DNA from: DASSFZ01 sp036514635 | Lineage (GTDB): Bacteria; Chloroflexota; Anaerolineae; Fen-1058 | Length of the DNA stretch: 29,583 nt | Direction: 5' to 3' | Assembly (NCBI GenBank): GCA_036514635.1 | Contig: DATBWU010000119.1 | Coordinates: forward strand, 1-29,583 | Shown here: positions 1 through 7,759 of the stretch, one piece after another | How the letters are laid out: the number at the start of each line of letters is the position of its first letter | Position numbering within the stretch: the stretch's first letter is position 1 | Notes under the pieces: model-generated | Databases searched by the model: none | Told to the model about the DNA's origin: nothing | What the model saw: only the letters and a program-made list of their open reading frames with translations | Translations under genes and position numbers: made by a program

Positions 1-173
1 CCCGACATGATCACCACGCGACAGCGGCCGCACGTGCCTTCGCCGCCACACACCGAAGCCAGGCCAATGCCCGCCTGCCGCGCGGCATCGAGCAGGTGTG
101 TGTCGCTTGGCACATCGACACGTTTGCCGATCGGCTCGAAATCGATTTCGACAGTCCTGGCCGTGTGGGTCAT
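1..173 (-). CDS. N-terminus of a [2Fe-2S] corrinoid-activating protein (RACo/DUF4445-like), cut by window edge
   Basis: Read on the minus strand from the ATG at 173, the first 57 residues begin MTHTARTVEIDFEPIGKR and end with a plant-type ferredoxin cluster motif, CGGEGTCGRC. A ferredoxin domain at the very N-terminus is the layout of RACo-type reductive activators, which use ATP and an iron-sulfur cluster to reduce inactive Co(II) corrinoid proteins to Co(I). The rest of the gene, including the ASKHA-like ATPase part, lies outside the window, so a plain 2Fe-2S ferredoxin cannot be excluded. The corrinoid protein gene about 1 kb away, divergently transcribed, supports the RACo reading. No clear ribosome binding site precedes this ATG, so the start is provisional. 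Confidence 0.6.
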   Translation of the reverse strand, partial: MTHTARTVEIDFEPIGKRVDVPSDTHLLDAARQAGIGLASVCGGEGTCGRCRVVIMS

Positions 174-191
174 CGCGTGTGATCGGTGCGC

Positions 192-256
192 TGTCGAAGC
201 TGGCTACCGGTGTGGTACAATGCGGGCAACCTGTCGGCATACTTGTATAGGGAAGT
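192..256 (+). promoter_or_regulatory. candidate promoter and small inverted repeat upstream of the GntR gene
   Basis: TACAAT at 216-221 is a good -10 box. A weak -35 candidate (TGTCGA, 192-197) lies 18 nt upstream. Just downstream, 241-256 contains ACTT and AAGT arms around GTATAGGG, which might be an autoregulatory site for the GntR protein. The evidence is only short motif matching. Confidence 0.3.
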
Positions 257-337
257 TCTCAGGCTCACACAGGTTACATTTAGGCAAGGCAATCGTCAAG
301 TGACAAATGTCATCGTTCGGCGACCGGGTTAGCGAGC

Positions 338-1123
338 ATGAGCAGACGACCGAAGAGCCAGGTATTAGAGCACTCGCCCTCCATTGACCGGAACTCGTTC
401 GAACCCGCTTATGCGCAGCTGGTCAATATCTTGCGAGGCAGCGTGGCGACCGGCGCGCTTCGCCCGGGCGACCAGATTCCGTCCGAATCGCAGTTGTGCG
501 AGCGGTACGGCATCAGCCCGATGACGGTGCGGCGGGCCATCAACATCCTGACCGATCAAGGTGTGGTCGTTGCCGAGCAGGGTCGGGGCACGTTCGTAAA
601 GCCGGTTGCAATGGGCGCGGCGACCTTTCAATTGGCCGAGCTGCAGAATCTGTTCAGCGATGAAGAGTACACGACGGTCACCATGCTCGAAACGCGGATC
701 GTGAAGGCGGACGAGCGCGTGGCGCGCAAGCTAGCGATTGCGCCCGGCCAGCGGACGATCTATATTCGCCGCCTTTTGCGCACGGACGGTGTGCCCGCCT
801 TCTATCACCGCGAGTATCTGATCAATGATCCGATGCGCCCGATTGTGGAATCCGAGATGGAAGTGACGGCGCTGCAGCGCCTGTTCAGCGGCACGGGCGA
901 GACGATCCTCAAGCGCGGCGACCTCAGCATTGAAGCGACGATCCTCACCGACGAGGAGGCGCGCCTGCTGCAAGCGCCGCAGCCGATGGCCGCCTTCTGC
1001 CTGGAGCATCTCTTCTACGACTTCGACGACAAGCCGATTAGCTGGGGTTGGTTCATTGGCCGCGCCGATCGCCTGCGCTTCACGACCCGGGTCGGCCTGC
1101 CGGCTGCGCCGTCGACGACCTGA
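338..1123 (+). CDS. GntR-family transcriptional regulator, HutC/UTRA type
   Basis: This 261-aa protein has a winged helix-turn-helix at about residues 20-88 (LRPGDQIPSE, then CERYGISPMTVRRAINIL, then GVVVAEQGRGTFV), the typical GntR DNA-binding unit. It is followed by a UTRA-like effector domain at about 105-255. UTRA domains bind small metabolites that release the regulator from DNA. The gene lies 13 nt upstream of the corrinoid protein gene on the same strand, so the two form an operon. It probably regulates corrinoid-dependent methyl transfer, perhaps also the divergent activator gene; that role is inferred from position. The effector cannot be read from the sequence. Confidence 0.9.
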   Translation: MSRRPKSQVLEHSPSIDRNSFEPAYAQLVNILRGSVATGALRPGDQIPSESQLCERYGISPMTVRRAINILTDQGVVVAEQGRGTFVKPVAMGAATFQLAELQNLFSDEEYTTVTMLETRIVKADERVARKLAIAPGQRTIYIRRLLRTDGVPAFYHREYLINDPMRPIVESEMEVTALQRLFSGTGETILKRGDLSIEATILTDEEARLLQAPQPMAAFCLEHLFYDFDDKPISWGWFIGRADRLRFTTRVGLPAAPSTT

Positions 1124-1136
1124 CCGAGGAAGACCC

Positions 1137-1826
1137 ATGACGACTCAGACCACACGCCAACGACTCATCCATCTGCTGGCGGACCTGGACGAAGAGGCCG
1201 TGCTCAAGCTGGTGCAGCGATGCCTCGCCGCCGGCGATGATCCGCTGCAGATCATTGAAGACTGTAACGCAGGCATGAGGCTGGTCGGCGAGCGCTACGA
1301 GCGCGGCGAATTTTTCGTTTCGGGGCTGATCATGTCGGGCGAAATCTTCCGCGAAGTGGTGGAACTGGTGCAACCCCATTTGGAAATGCATGCGGGCGGC
1401 ACCGCCTCGGGCCGTGTGCTGTTGGGCACGGTGCGCGGCGACATCCACGACATCGGCAAGAACATGGTGGGCACGCTGTTGGCGTGTCACGGCTTCACCG
1501 TGATCGATCTCGGCATCGATGTGCCGCCCGTCGATTTTGCCACGAAAGCGATCGAGGTCGAGCCGGACGTGGTGGGCTTGTCGGGGTTGATCACGTCCTC
1601 ATTTGATGCGATGAGAGAAACGGTGGCCGTGCTGCGGGCCGAAGCTCAAAATCATCAACGCGTGTTTCCGATCATGATCGGGGGCGGCCTGATCGATGAG
1701 CCAGTCTGCCGTTACGTCGGCGCCGACTACTGGGTTCCCGACGCGATGACCGGTGTACGACTGTGCCAGCGCCTGCTGGGCGATCGGATTATCTCCACGA
1801 AGTCACACGAAGAGGCACGCAGATAG
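1137..1826 (+). CDS. corrinoid (cobalamin-binding) protein of a methyltransferase system
   Basis: The protein is 229 aa from the ATG at 1137, preceded by GAGGAAGA. Residues about 1-85 match the helical cap domain of methyltransferase corrinoid proteins (DCNAGMRLVGERYERGEFFV). The Rossmann B12-binding domain follows, with GDIHDIGKN at about 101-109, whose His is the lower cobalt ligand, then GLSGLITSS and the late glycine-rich MIGGG. Such proteins (MtmC/MtbC/MtgC class) carry a methyl group between a substrate methyltransferase and an acceptor. It is not the small subunit of the nearby mutase, which lacks the helical cap. The partner methyltransferase is not in the window. Longer upstream starts overlap the GntR gene and are unlikely. 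Confidence 0.9.
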   Translation: MTTQTTRQRLIHLLADLDEEAVLKLVQRCLAAGDDPLQIIEDCNAGMRLVGERYERGEFFVSGLIMSGEIFREVVELVQPHLEMHAGGTASGRVLLGTVRGDIHDIGKNMVGTLLACHGFTVIDLGIDVPPVDFATKAIEVEPDVVGLSGLITSSFDAMRETVAVLRAEAQNHQRVFPIMIGGGLIDEPVCRYVGADYWVPDAMTGVRLCQRLLGDRIISTKSHEEARR

Positions 1827-1900
1827 TGTTCGTATCGGCCACACTTTGCACCGGTTCGATACCTGAGCCTTAGAGCCTGTCTGAGAAGGCCGCTACGGTA

Positions 1901-1957
1901 ACCACCAAGGCTCCAAGACACAAAGAAACACCAAGAAAACTTGGAGAGGCTTGGCGT
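1901..1957. repeat. imperfect palindromic repeat with 9-nt period (copy 1)
   Basis: The left arm is built from 9-mers of the type ACCACCAAG, GCTCCAAGA, CACAAAGAA. The right arm CTTGGAGAGGCTTGG is nearly complementary to CCAAGGCTCCAAG. It lies between the convergent corrinoid and mutase genes (the intergenic stretch is 1827-2002, otherwise empty). Related copies lie at 12904-12968 and 27041-27102. Confidence 0.6.
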
Positions 1958-2002
1958 CGCCTGCCCCCTTCAGGGGGTGGTGGTGAGTTTCAAGACAATC
2001 TC

Positions 2003-3682
2003 TTAAACGATGGCCGGCTCCTGGTACACGCCGAACACGTCGCGGAACACGTCGGTGATTTCCTGCAAGGTCGCGTAAGCCTTCACGGCATTGAGGATGA
2101 AGGGCATCAGGTTGGCCGTGCCGGTGGCCGCTTCGCGCAGCGCGGCCAGCGCACCGGTGACTTTTTCGTTGTCGCGCTCGCGGCGCAACGCCTGCAAGCG
2201 AGCCGCCTGGCGGCGCTGGCCTTCGGGGTCCATCGCTAAGAGGGGAATCGCGATCGGCTCGTCTTGCACGTAGTCGTTCACGCCGACGAGGGTGCGCTGC
2301 CGCGTGTCGATCTCGCGCTGGTAGCGGAAGGCCGACTCGGCGATCTCGCGCTGGAAGTAGCCCGCCTCGATGGCCTTGATGACGCCCCCGAATGCCTCGA
2401 TCTGCTTGAACATCGCGTAGGCGCGTTTCTCCATCTCGTCCGTCAGCCATTCGACGTAGAACGATCCGGCCAGCGGATCGATCGTGTTCGCCACGCCGGT
2501 CTCGTGCGCGATGACCTGTTGCGTGCGAAGTGCGATCGTCACCGCTTTCTCGCTCGGCAGCGCCAGCGCCTCGTCCATGCTGTTCGTGTGCAGACTCTGT
2601 GTCCCGCCGAGCACCGCCGCGAGCGCCTGAAGCGCCACGCGCGCCACATTCACTTCCGGCTGTTGGGCCGTGAGCGCGACGCCGGCCGTCTGCGTGTGGA
2701 AGCGCATCAGCCACGAGCGTGGATTCTTCGCGCCGAACGTCTCCTTCATCTCGCGCGCCCAGATGCGCCGCGCCGCGCGATACTTGGCGATCTCCTCGAA
2801 GAAGTCGTTGTGCGCATTGAAGAAGAACGACAAGCGCGGCGCGAAGTCGTCGATGTCCAGGCCGCGCCCCAGGCACCAGCGCACGTATTCCATCCCGTCG
2901 GCCAGCGTGAAGGCCAGTTCCTGCGCGGCGGTCGCGCCCGCTTCGCGAATGTGATAACCGCTGATGCTGATCGGGTTCCACTTGGGCAGATACCGGGAGC
3001 CGAACTCGATCGTGTCGACGACCAATCGCATCGACGGCGCGGGCGGGAAGATGAACTCTTTTTGCGCGATGTATTCTTTGAGGATGTCATTCTGGATCGT
3101 CCCACCGAGCCGATCCATTGGCACGCCCTGCTTCTCGGCGGCAGCGATGTACATCGCCCAGATGATCGCCGCCGGTGAGTTGATCGTCATGCTCGTCGTG
3201 ACCCGGTCCAGCGGGATGCCGTCGAGCAGGATTTCCATGTCGTTCAGGCTCGACACGGCAACGCCGCACTTGCCGAACTCGCCCGCCGACTCGGGCGCGT
3301 CGGTGTCGTAGCCGTACAGTGTCGGCAGGTCGTACGCGATCGACAGGCCGGTCTGCCCGTGCTCGAGCAGATACTTGAAGCGGGCATTCGTCTCCTCGGC
3401 GCTGCCGAAGCCGGCGAACATGCGCATCGTCCACATCCGGCCGCGATGCCCCGTGGCGTGAATCGCGCGCGTGAAGGGATACTCGCCGGGGAAGCCCAGG
3501 TCGCGAAGGTAATCGAAGTCGGGAATATCGAGCGGCGTGTACAGTCGACCGACTTCCTCGCCCGACGCGGTGATGAACTTGCCAGCGCGCTCCGGCGTCT
3601 TCGAGAGCGTCTGGCGCAGCGTCGTCTCTTCCCACTTATCGCGGGCCTGAGCGAGTTCAGACAGTTTGGATGGGTCGTACAT
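2003..3682 (-). CDS. acyl-CoA mutase large subunit (methylmalonyl-CoA mutase family, catalytic TIM-barrel domain only)
   Basis: The protein is 559 aa from the ATG at 3682, which has GGAGG six bases upstream. It covers the substrate-binding barrel of B12-dependent acyl-CoA mutases: YPFTR near residue 70, SMTINSPAA, GTIQNDILKEYIAQKEFIFP, PSMRLV, ISISGYHIREAGATA, LSFFFNAHNDFFEEIAKYRAA, QSLHTNSMDEALALP and DPLAGSFYVE. There is no C-terminal B12-binding domain, so a separate small subunit must exist elsewhere. The segment that reads TRG-x-Y-x-TMY in classical methylmalonyl-CoA mutases reads TRAIHATGHRG here, so the conserved tyrosine is replaced. The substrate may therefore differ (isobutyryl-CoA, 2-hydroxyisobutyryl-CoA or other). 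The family assignment is firm and the substrate is open. Confidence 0.9.
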   Translation of the reverse strand: MYDPSKLSELAQARDKWEETTLRQTLSKTPERAGKFITASGEEVGRLYTPLDIPDFDYLRDLGFPGEYPFTRAIHATGHRGRMWTMRMFAGFGSAEETNARFKYLLEHGQTGLSIAYDLPTLYGYDTDAPESAGEFGKCGVAVSSLNDMEILLDGIPLDRVTTSMTINSPAAIIWAMYIAAAEKQGVPMDRLGGTIQNDILKEYIAQKEFIFPPAPSMRLVVDTIEFGSRYLPKWNPISISGYHIREAGATAAQELAFTLADGMEYVRWCLGRGLDIDDFAPRLSFFFNAHNDFFEEIAKYRAARRIWAREMKETFGAKNPRSWLMRFHTQTAGVALTAQQPEVNVARVALQALAAVLGGTQSLHTNSMDEALALPSEKAVTIALRTQQVIAHETGVANTIDPLAGSFYVEWLTDEMEKRAYAMFKQIEAFGGVIKAIEAGYFQREIAESAFRYQREIDTRQRTLVGVNDYVQDEPIAIPLLAMDPEGQRRQAARLQALRRERDNEKVTGALAALREAATGTANLMPFILNAVKAYATLQEITDVFRDVFGVYQEPAIV

Positions 3683-3761
3683 AGCGCAACCTCCTGCCGC
3701 AATCCAAAGTGTAACTGTGGTAGAAATCGCGCGGGCAACGCAATGGTTGCAGGGCAAATTT

Positions 3762-4124
3762 TTACACCGTCGCAGGCAGAGGAGTCATCCTGATCCGATT
3801 GTCCTCGACGACTGCGAAATGCCCGTTCCAGTCAGTTCGGCTTTCGAAAGCAGCCACAACGACGCGCACCAGGTGATCGGGCGATGGGACTGCGATTCGG
3901 AACAACACAATTCCGCTCTGCGCAGATAGCCGCGACCGGAACGCCAGTTCGCCGAAATCTTTATCGAACGTGACCAGAACGCGGTCCTCAGATTGAGCGC
4001 GGGCCAGTACCTCCCGATCTTTGCTACCCGGTGCATCCGTGCGCACCCATGCTACGTCATGCCCACGTTGCCGCAGTGCCGACACGGCATCCCCTGGAAA
4101 GTTCTCATTCGCGAGGATACGCAT
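3762..4124 (-). CDS. DUF5615 family PIN-like protein (putative toxin)
   Basis: This 120-aa protein begins MRILANENFPGDAVSALRQR and contains HDVAWVR, a mid acidic segment and LVTFDKDFGELAF. That is the pattern of DUF5615 (Mut7-C/PIN-like) proteins, a group with predicted metal-dependent RNase activity. The acidic residues at N7/E8-like positions, the middle D/E and the FDKDFGEL motif are all present, so the protein looks intact. It follows the DUF433 gene with a 3-nt gap; DUF433/DUF5615 pairs are widely treated as type II toxin-antitoxin modules. Activity is not proven by sequence. Confidence 0.8.
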   Translation of the reverse strand: MRILANENFPGDAVSALRQRGHDVAWVRTDAPGSKDREVLARAQSEDRVLVTFDKDFGELAFRSRLSAQSGIVLFRIAVPSPDHLVRVVVAAFESRTDWNGHFAVVEDNRIRMTPLPATV

Positions 4125-4127
4125 GTG

Positions 4128-4367
4128 CTAAGCTTTCGAGGCCTCGAACGGATACACTCGCTCGTCACGCAATGCGAAACTCGCATAGCTCAGGCAAGCC
4201 TGAATGTCCGCATGGGTCAGGCCGGGGTAATTCCGAAGAATCTCCGCCTCACTCCAGCCCTGTGCGAGAAGATCGATAACGAACTCCACAGCAAGCCGAG
4301 TGCCCTTCACAACAGGTTTGCCAACAAGAATATCGGGATCGATGACAACGCGTACTTGCCAGTCCAT
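4128..4367 (-). CDS. DUF433 family protein (putative antitoxin, MerR-like HTH)
   Basis: The protein is 79 aa from the ATG at 4367 (MDWQVRVVIDPDILVGKP). The hallmark DUF433 sequence follows: GKPVVKGTRLAVEFVIDLLAQG, then WSEAEILRNYPGLTHADIQACL. I chose this start because GAGGAGG lies five bases upstream and family members begin close to this point. An in-frame ATG at 4406 would add 13 acidic residues and is less likely. DUF433 proteins have a short helix-turn-helix and are usually the first gene of a pair with DUF5615, as here, so it probably neutralises the product of 3762-4124 and represses the pair. Confidence 0.82.
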   Translation of the reverse strand: MDWQVRVVIDPDILVGKPVVKGTRLAVEFVIDLLAQGWSEAEILRNYPGLTHADIQACLSYASFALRDERVYPFEASKA

Positions 4368-4400
4368 GTCGTCCTCCTCGATTTCGACAATGTCACATTC

Positions 4401-4432
4401 GCTCAAAGCCCGTGTCCTCGCGGTCGGTGAGC
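4401..4432. repeat. short copy of the GCTCA...TGAGC palindromic element
   Basis: The element starts with GCTCA, ends with TGAGC, and contains AGCCCG and CGCGGTCGG. It resembles an internally deleted version of 10766-10828. It lies just upstream of the DUF433 gene. Confidence 0.5.
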
Positions 4433-4548
4433 AAGGTTTTCACGCTGCACCCTGCTGCCATTATACTCTGCGCCTTCTAGCGGAGGCAACTGACTCACCG
4501 ATCGACCGGCCCTGGAGGCGCGAGCGGCAGGCTATCAACGGACTGGGA

Positions 4549-4597
4549 ACGGACAAGCGGATGGGAACGGATACTATCCGATAATCCGCTTGTCCGT
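4549..4597. repeat. strong palindrome between TA pair and PBP gene
   Basis: The 14-nt arms ACGGACAAGCGGAT (4549-4562) and ATCCGCTTGTCCGT (4584-4597) are perfectly complementary. A nested GGAT-ACT-ATCC hairpin sits in the loop. It lies just downstream of the PBP gene and may act as a transcript end or a dispersed palindrome. There is no T-run, so it is not a classical terminator. Apart from this and the 4401 element, 4368-4618 shows nothing else. Confidence 0.65.
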
Positions 4598-4618
4598 TTA
4601 CCATCCGCTGATGACTTC

Positions 4619-6733
4619 TCACCGATCCACCGGCCCGGGCGGCGGCTGATCGGGTGGCGGTGTGAGCGGCAGGCCGTAATACGCTTCCAGGACGTTGCGC
4701 GCCAGCGGTGCGGCTCGATAGGATCCCTGGCCGCCGTTCTCCAAAAACACGGCCACGACGATTTGCGGGTCTTCGTAAGGCGACCAGCAGATAAACCACG
4801 CGTGCGGGTCTTTGCCGTTGCCAGCTTCGGCCGTGCCGGTCTTGCCCGCGAGCGTCTGCGGGAAGCCTCGGAAGATGAAGCCGGCTGTCCCTTTCGGGCT
4901 GACGATCACGCCGTGCAGGCCCTGGCGGATCGCTTGCAGGTTCTCCGGTGTGACGGGCAGCTTACTGATAACTGATGGTTGCCATACTTCCTCCGGCGGC
5001 TCGTTTTGCGATCCGATGCGAGCGATGATCTCCGGCCGGTACAGCGTGCCACCGTTGGCAATCGCCGCGTACAGGTTAGCCATCTGCAGTGGTGTCGCCA
5101 GCACGTAGCCCTGGCCGATCGCCATGTTGACGCCGTCGCCGGTCGTCCACACTTCGTTGACGTTCGTAAGTTTCCAGCCGGGATCGGGGATCACACCCGG
5201 CGTTTCGACGACGCCGGTGATGCCGGTTGTGTGCCCCAGCCCGAACGCGCGCGCCATGTTGGGTAGCGCAAACGAGTCGATCAATTCGACCGTCTTGCCC
5301 ACCTCGTAGAAGACTGTGTTATTCGACGCGCTGAGGCCCGTCACCAGATCGATGTTGCCGTCGCCGCCTTCTTTCCAGTTGTACTTGCGGAAAGCCACGC
5401 CCAACCCGTCCCAGTAGCCGGGATCGAAGAATGCCGAATTGGGCGTGAAGCCGCCGACCTCCAGTCCGGCGGCCATCGTCACCGGCTTAAAAGTCGATCC
5501 GGGCGGATACGCGCCCTGCACAGCCCGATCGAAAAATGAAGTAACCGTCGGTGTGACTTGATCGGATTGCACGATCGTCGGGCGCAGCAGTTCGTTCGGA
5601 TCGAAATCGGGATGGCTCGCCATCGCCATGATTCGGCCCGTATTCGGATCGACCACGACAATCGCACCATCCCGATCGCCGAGGATGTTTTCGACTTGCT
5701 GCTGAAAGTCGCGCCGGATCGTCAGGTAAATACTGCGGCTGGGCGCAGCAGGTCGCTCGGCGATTGTCTCGACGACGGTCCCCTGCGGCGTGATAGCGTT
5801 CAGCGTCGCGCCGTGCGTGCCGGCCAGGATCGACTCGCCCCACTGCTCCAGACCCGACTTGCCGATAAACTCATCGCCGCGATAGCCACGCGCCTTCCAG
5901 GCTTCCAGTTCTTCCACGCCGATGAAGCCGACGTAGCCGATGACGTGCGCCGCCAGGCCGCGATACTCGCGCGCGGCTTTTTCGCGCAGTTGGACGCCGG
6001 GCAGCGCCAGCACATCGCGATTCGCCTGGCTCACATCGAATGGAATATTCGCCAGCGGCACGTACCAGTCGGGCTGAGCATTTGCGATCTGCACGGCGAT
6101 CGTCTCCGCATCGAGGCCGGTGATCGGGCTGAGCGCAGCGATCAGCGCAGGCTCGTCGACGATCTGGTCCGGCACGACGCCGACGGTGACGATCTTGTCC
6201 TCGACCGCCAGCCCCTTGCCATCCGCGTCGTAAATGTTGGCGCGGCGGGGGATGCTGTATTGCACCGAGAGCAGGTTGCCGCCCGCCAGCGCAGGCCAGA
6301 TCAGGCCGTCGTTCCAATCGACGCCCCACTGGTTGCGGATAGGATCGAGGACGAGGGTGAGGGAATGATCGGCCATCAGTGTGCCGAAGAGGATGGTATC
6401 CCATTCGAGGTGGTAATCGACTGTGACGCGCTCGCCGCTGCGCAGCGCCGACTTGAGCGACGCGCGGACAAAGTTGACTGTCGCCGCCGTGTTGGCCTGA
6501 TTGTATCGGCTGGCGAAGGTGTTCTCGCTGATGGCTGCCTGCGCCGAGGGCGTGAGCAGCTGGTACATGTTGGTGTAATCGGCGCGCGCCCACGCATCGA
6601 AGTAGGCCAGCGCAGTTTGTTCAGGCGGTGGAGGTTCAAGCGTGGGAGTCAACACCGCTGAAGGTGTGGGAGTGAGGGCCGGGCCGCTGCACGCAGTGAG
6701 AACCAGCACGAAGACGAGCAAACGCTTGAGCAT
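4619..6733 (-). CDS. penicillin-binding lipoprotein (MecA/PBP2-type transpeptidase)
   Basis: This 704-aa protein begins MLKRLLVFVLVLTACSG, a lipoprotein signal peptide with the lipobox LTAC, then a Thr/Pro-rich linker. At about 35-150 is an NTF2-like domain as in MecA, at about 155-330 the PBP dimerisation region, and at about 345-690 the transpeptidase. Its three active-site motifs are visible: SxxK in PPGSTFKP (about 413), SxN in SASNN (about 469) and KTG in AGKTGTAE (about 629). It would cross-link peptidoglycan or a related wall polymer outside the membrane. NTF2-like PBPs often have low beta-lactam affinity, but resistance cannot be read from sequence alone. Only a short linker and the 4549 palindrome lie downstream. 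Confidence 0.92.
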   Translation of the reverse strand: MLKRLLVFVLVLTACSGPALTPTPSAVLTPTLEPPPPEQTALAYFDAWARADYTNMYQLLTPSAQAAISENTFASRYNQANTAATVNFVRASLKSALRSGERVTVDYHLEWDTILFGTLMADHSLTLVLDPIRNQWGVDWNDGLIWPALAGGNLLSVQYSIPRRANIYDADGKGLAVEDKIVTVGVVPDQIVDEPALIAALSPITGLDAETIAVQIANAQPDWYVPLANIPFDVSQANRDVLALPGVQLREKAAREYRGLAAHVIGYVGFIGVEELEAWKARGYRGDEFIGKSGLEQWGESILAGTHGATLNAITPQGTVVETIAERPAAPSRSIYLTIRRDFQQQVENILGDRDGAIVVVDPNTGRIMAMASHPDFDPNELLRPTIVQSDQVTPTVTSFFDRAVQGAYPPGSTFKPVTMAAGLEVGGFTPNSAFFDPGYWDGLGVAFRKYNWKEGGDGNIDLVTGLSASNNTVFYEVGKTVELIDSFALPNMARAFGLGHTTGITGVVETPGVIPDPGWKLTNVNEVWTTGDGVNMAIGQGYVLATPLQMANLYAAIANGGTLYRPEIIARIGSQNEPPEEVWQPSVISKLPVTPENLQAIRQGLHGVIVSPKGTAGFIFRGFPQTLAGKTGTAEAGNGKDPHAWFICWSPYEDPQIVVAVFLENGGQGSYRAAPLARNVLEAYYGLPLTPPPDQPPPGPVDR

Positions 6734-6798
6734 GTGGGAATTATAGCGCGGAGTAAGTCGAGAGGCGCCTTAGGGGGTGTCGATTAGTGTGTGCCCCA

Positions 6799-7128
6799 TC
6801 AGGGCTTGAGGTACTCTTCTATTCGATTGAGGAAATCGTCGAACGCGACTGACTCGGACGCCGGTGCGTGAGAATCGGGAGCTTCAAATGGGTGCCAGTG
6901 CCAACGGCCCGTGTTGTCCGCACCGAATATGCGGTGACCATCCTTGATAAGAGCAAAAGATGTTCGGCCGGTCGCTTCGTTGTAAAAAGCATCAACAAAC
7001 GATCCAGCTGAGAGATGAGCACGCAGACACAACCATGCCACGCCGGCGGCTACAATCGAGACACTGATAACGATCGGCGAAACGGCGCAGGTGGATGTCA
7101 CTTGAGATTCAAAGGCCTCAAGTGTCAT
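6799..7128 (-). CDS. small protein, possible TumE-like toxin of a two-gene pair
   Basis: The protein is 109 aa from the ATG at 7128 (MTLEAFESQV), which overlaps the TGA of the preceding gene as ATGA. A beta-rich middle (FVDAFYNEATGRTSFALIKDG) leads to GADNTGRWHWHPF and an acidic helix FDDFLNRIEEYL. The DN...HWHPF block and the terminal helix resemble TumE/DUF6516-type toxins, although the match is from memory and divergent. The VIVSV-type stretch near residues 18-35 is hydrophobic but more likely a beta strand than a membrane segment. Translational coupling to the upstream gene suggests a toxin-antitoxin pair. Confidence 0.5.
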   Translation of the reverse strand: MTLEAFESQVTSTCAVSPIVISVSIVAAGVAWLCLRAHLSAGSFVDAFYNEATGRTSFALIKDGHRIFGADNTGRWHWHPFEAPDSHAPASESVAFDDFLNRIEEYLKP

Positions 7129-7433
7129 ACCAGCCATTGAGCCAGCTCCTCCAGTGCGGCAATGTCTGTCGCCGCCGCTTCCCAGTCCCAGTAATCTTTC
7201 TCAACGGGGTAAGTGTACGATCCAGGAACTTTCCCAGAGTTCCACTCCTGCTCGAAGGCGCTAAAAGCCATCCCATACTTCTGCTCAAAGGCAGTATTCA
7301 TCGAACGCGCCGCTTCGAGCCGCAACCGCACCAGGTCTTTCAGCGCGAGGCTGAGTGCCACATCCGGGCGGGATTCGCCCGTAAGACGGCGCAAGACGTT
7401 ATAAGCCGGTTTGGGGATAACCACTGTTTCCAT
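7125..7433 (-). CDS. small protein, possible antitoxin partner of the 6799-7128 gene
   Basis: This 102-aa protein starts METVVIPKPAYNVLRRLTG. The central helix is rich in Leu and Arg (ALKDLVRLRLEAARSM). It continues FEQKYGMAFSAFEQEW and ends with VEKDYWDWEAAATDIAALEEL. The KYGM-x-F-x-x-FE and DYW-x-WE elements recur in small helical antitoxin-like proteins encoded upstream of TumE-like toxins; this is a recollection rather than a computed match. Its stop overlaps the next start (ATGA). GGAGGTG lies about 12 nt before the ATG, rather far, so the start is slightly uncertain. Confidence 0.5.
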   Translation of the reverse strand: METVVIPKPAYNVLRRLTGESRPDVALSLALKDLVRLRLEAARSMNTAFEQKYGMAFSAFEQEWNSGKVPGSYTYPVEKDYWDWEAAATDIAALEELAQWLV

Positions 7434-7584
7434 GAGGATTGCGGCACCTCCATTCGCGAAATGATTTTACCACCCTTGACTGACTTGGTACAACCGTGAG
7501 AAATGCATCCAGCGCGCGCTTGACGAGGAAAGTGACGAGCCAATCGCTTATCACGTTGAGAGCATTCGGTAATTCGTGGGCAAC

Positions 7585-7668
7585 GCCCGGTGATTCATCA
7601 CCGGGCTGAAAAAGCGAAGCCTGCTTCAGCAGGCTGTTTGCCGCTTCAGCCGGATTGATCCGGTTTTT
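7585..7668. repeat. three tandem tight hairpins in a gene-free stretch
   Basis: The interval 7434-7759 holds no convincing gene. It contains three successive near-perfect palindromes, each with a 2-nt centre: GCCCGGTGAT/ATCACCGGGC (7585-7606), AGCCTGCT/AGCAGGCT (7618-7635) and CCGGAT/ATCCGG (7650-7663). The last is followed by TTTTT, so it could terminate plus-strand transcripts. The layout is that of a dispersed palindromic element. Confidence 0.65.
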
Positions 7669-7759
7669 CTTGATTAGCCCGACGATTTTGCGAAGCACCC
7701 CGTAGCGCAGCGGAGTGGGCATCGTCGGGCGATAGGCGTGAGGCAATTGCCGAACGCTC

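Noticed and set aside
7..303. Plus-strand open frame of 98 codons at the window start
   Set aside because: It is antiparallel to the ferredoxin-domain gene, whose CGGEGTCGRC motif is clear, and has no recognisable domain.
2264..3178. Long plus-strand open frame opposite the mutase
   Set aside because: It is a codon-usage shadow of the mutase gene, Arg/Asp/His-rich without domains. The same applies to 5558-6661, 8506-9714, 11962-13086, 13575-14735 and the minus frames at 17631-18803 and 27385-28218.
6799..7128. Membrane protein reading of the 109-aa gene
   Set aside because: The hydrophobic stretch is short and beta-like, and the rest fits a small soluble toxin better.
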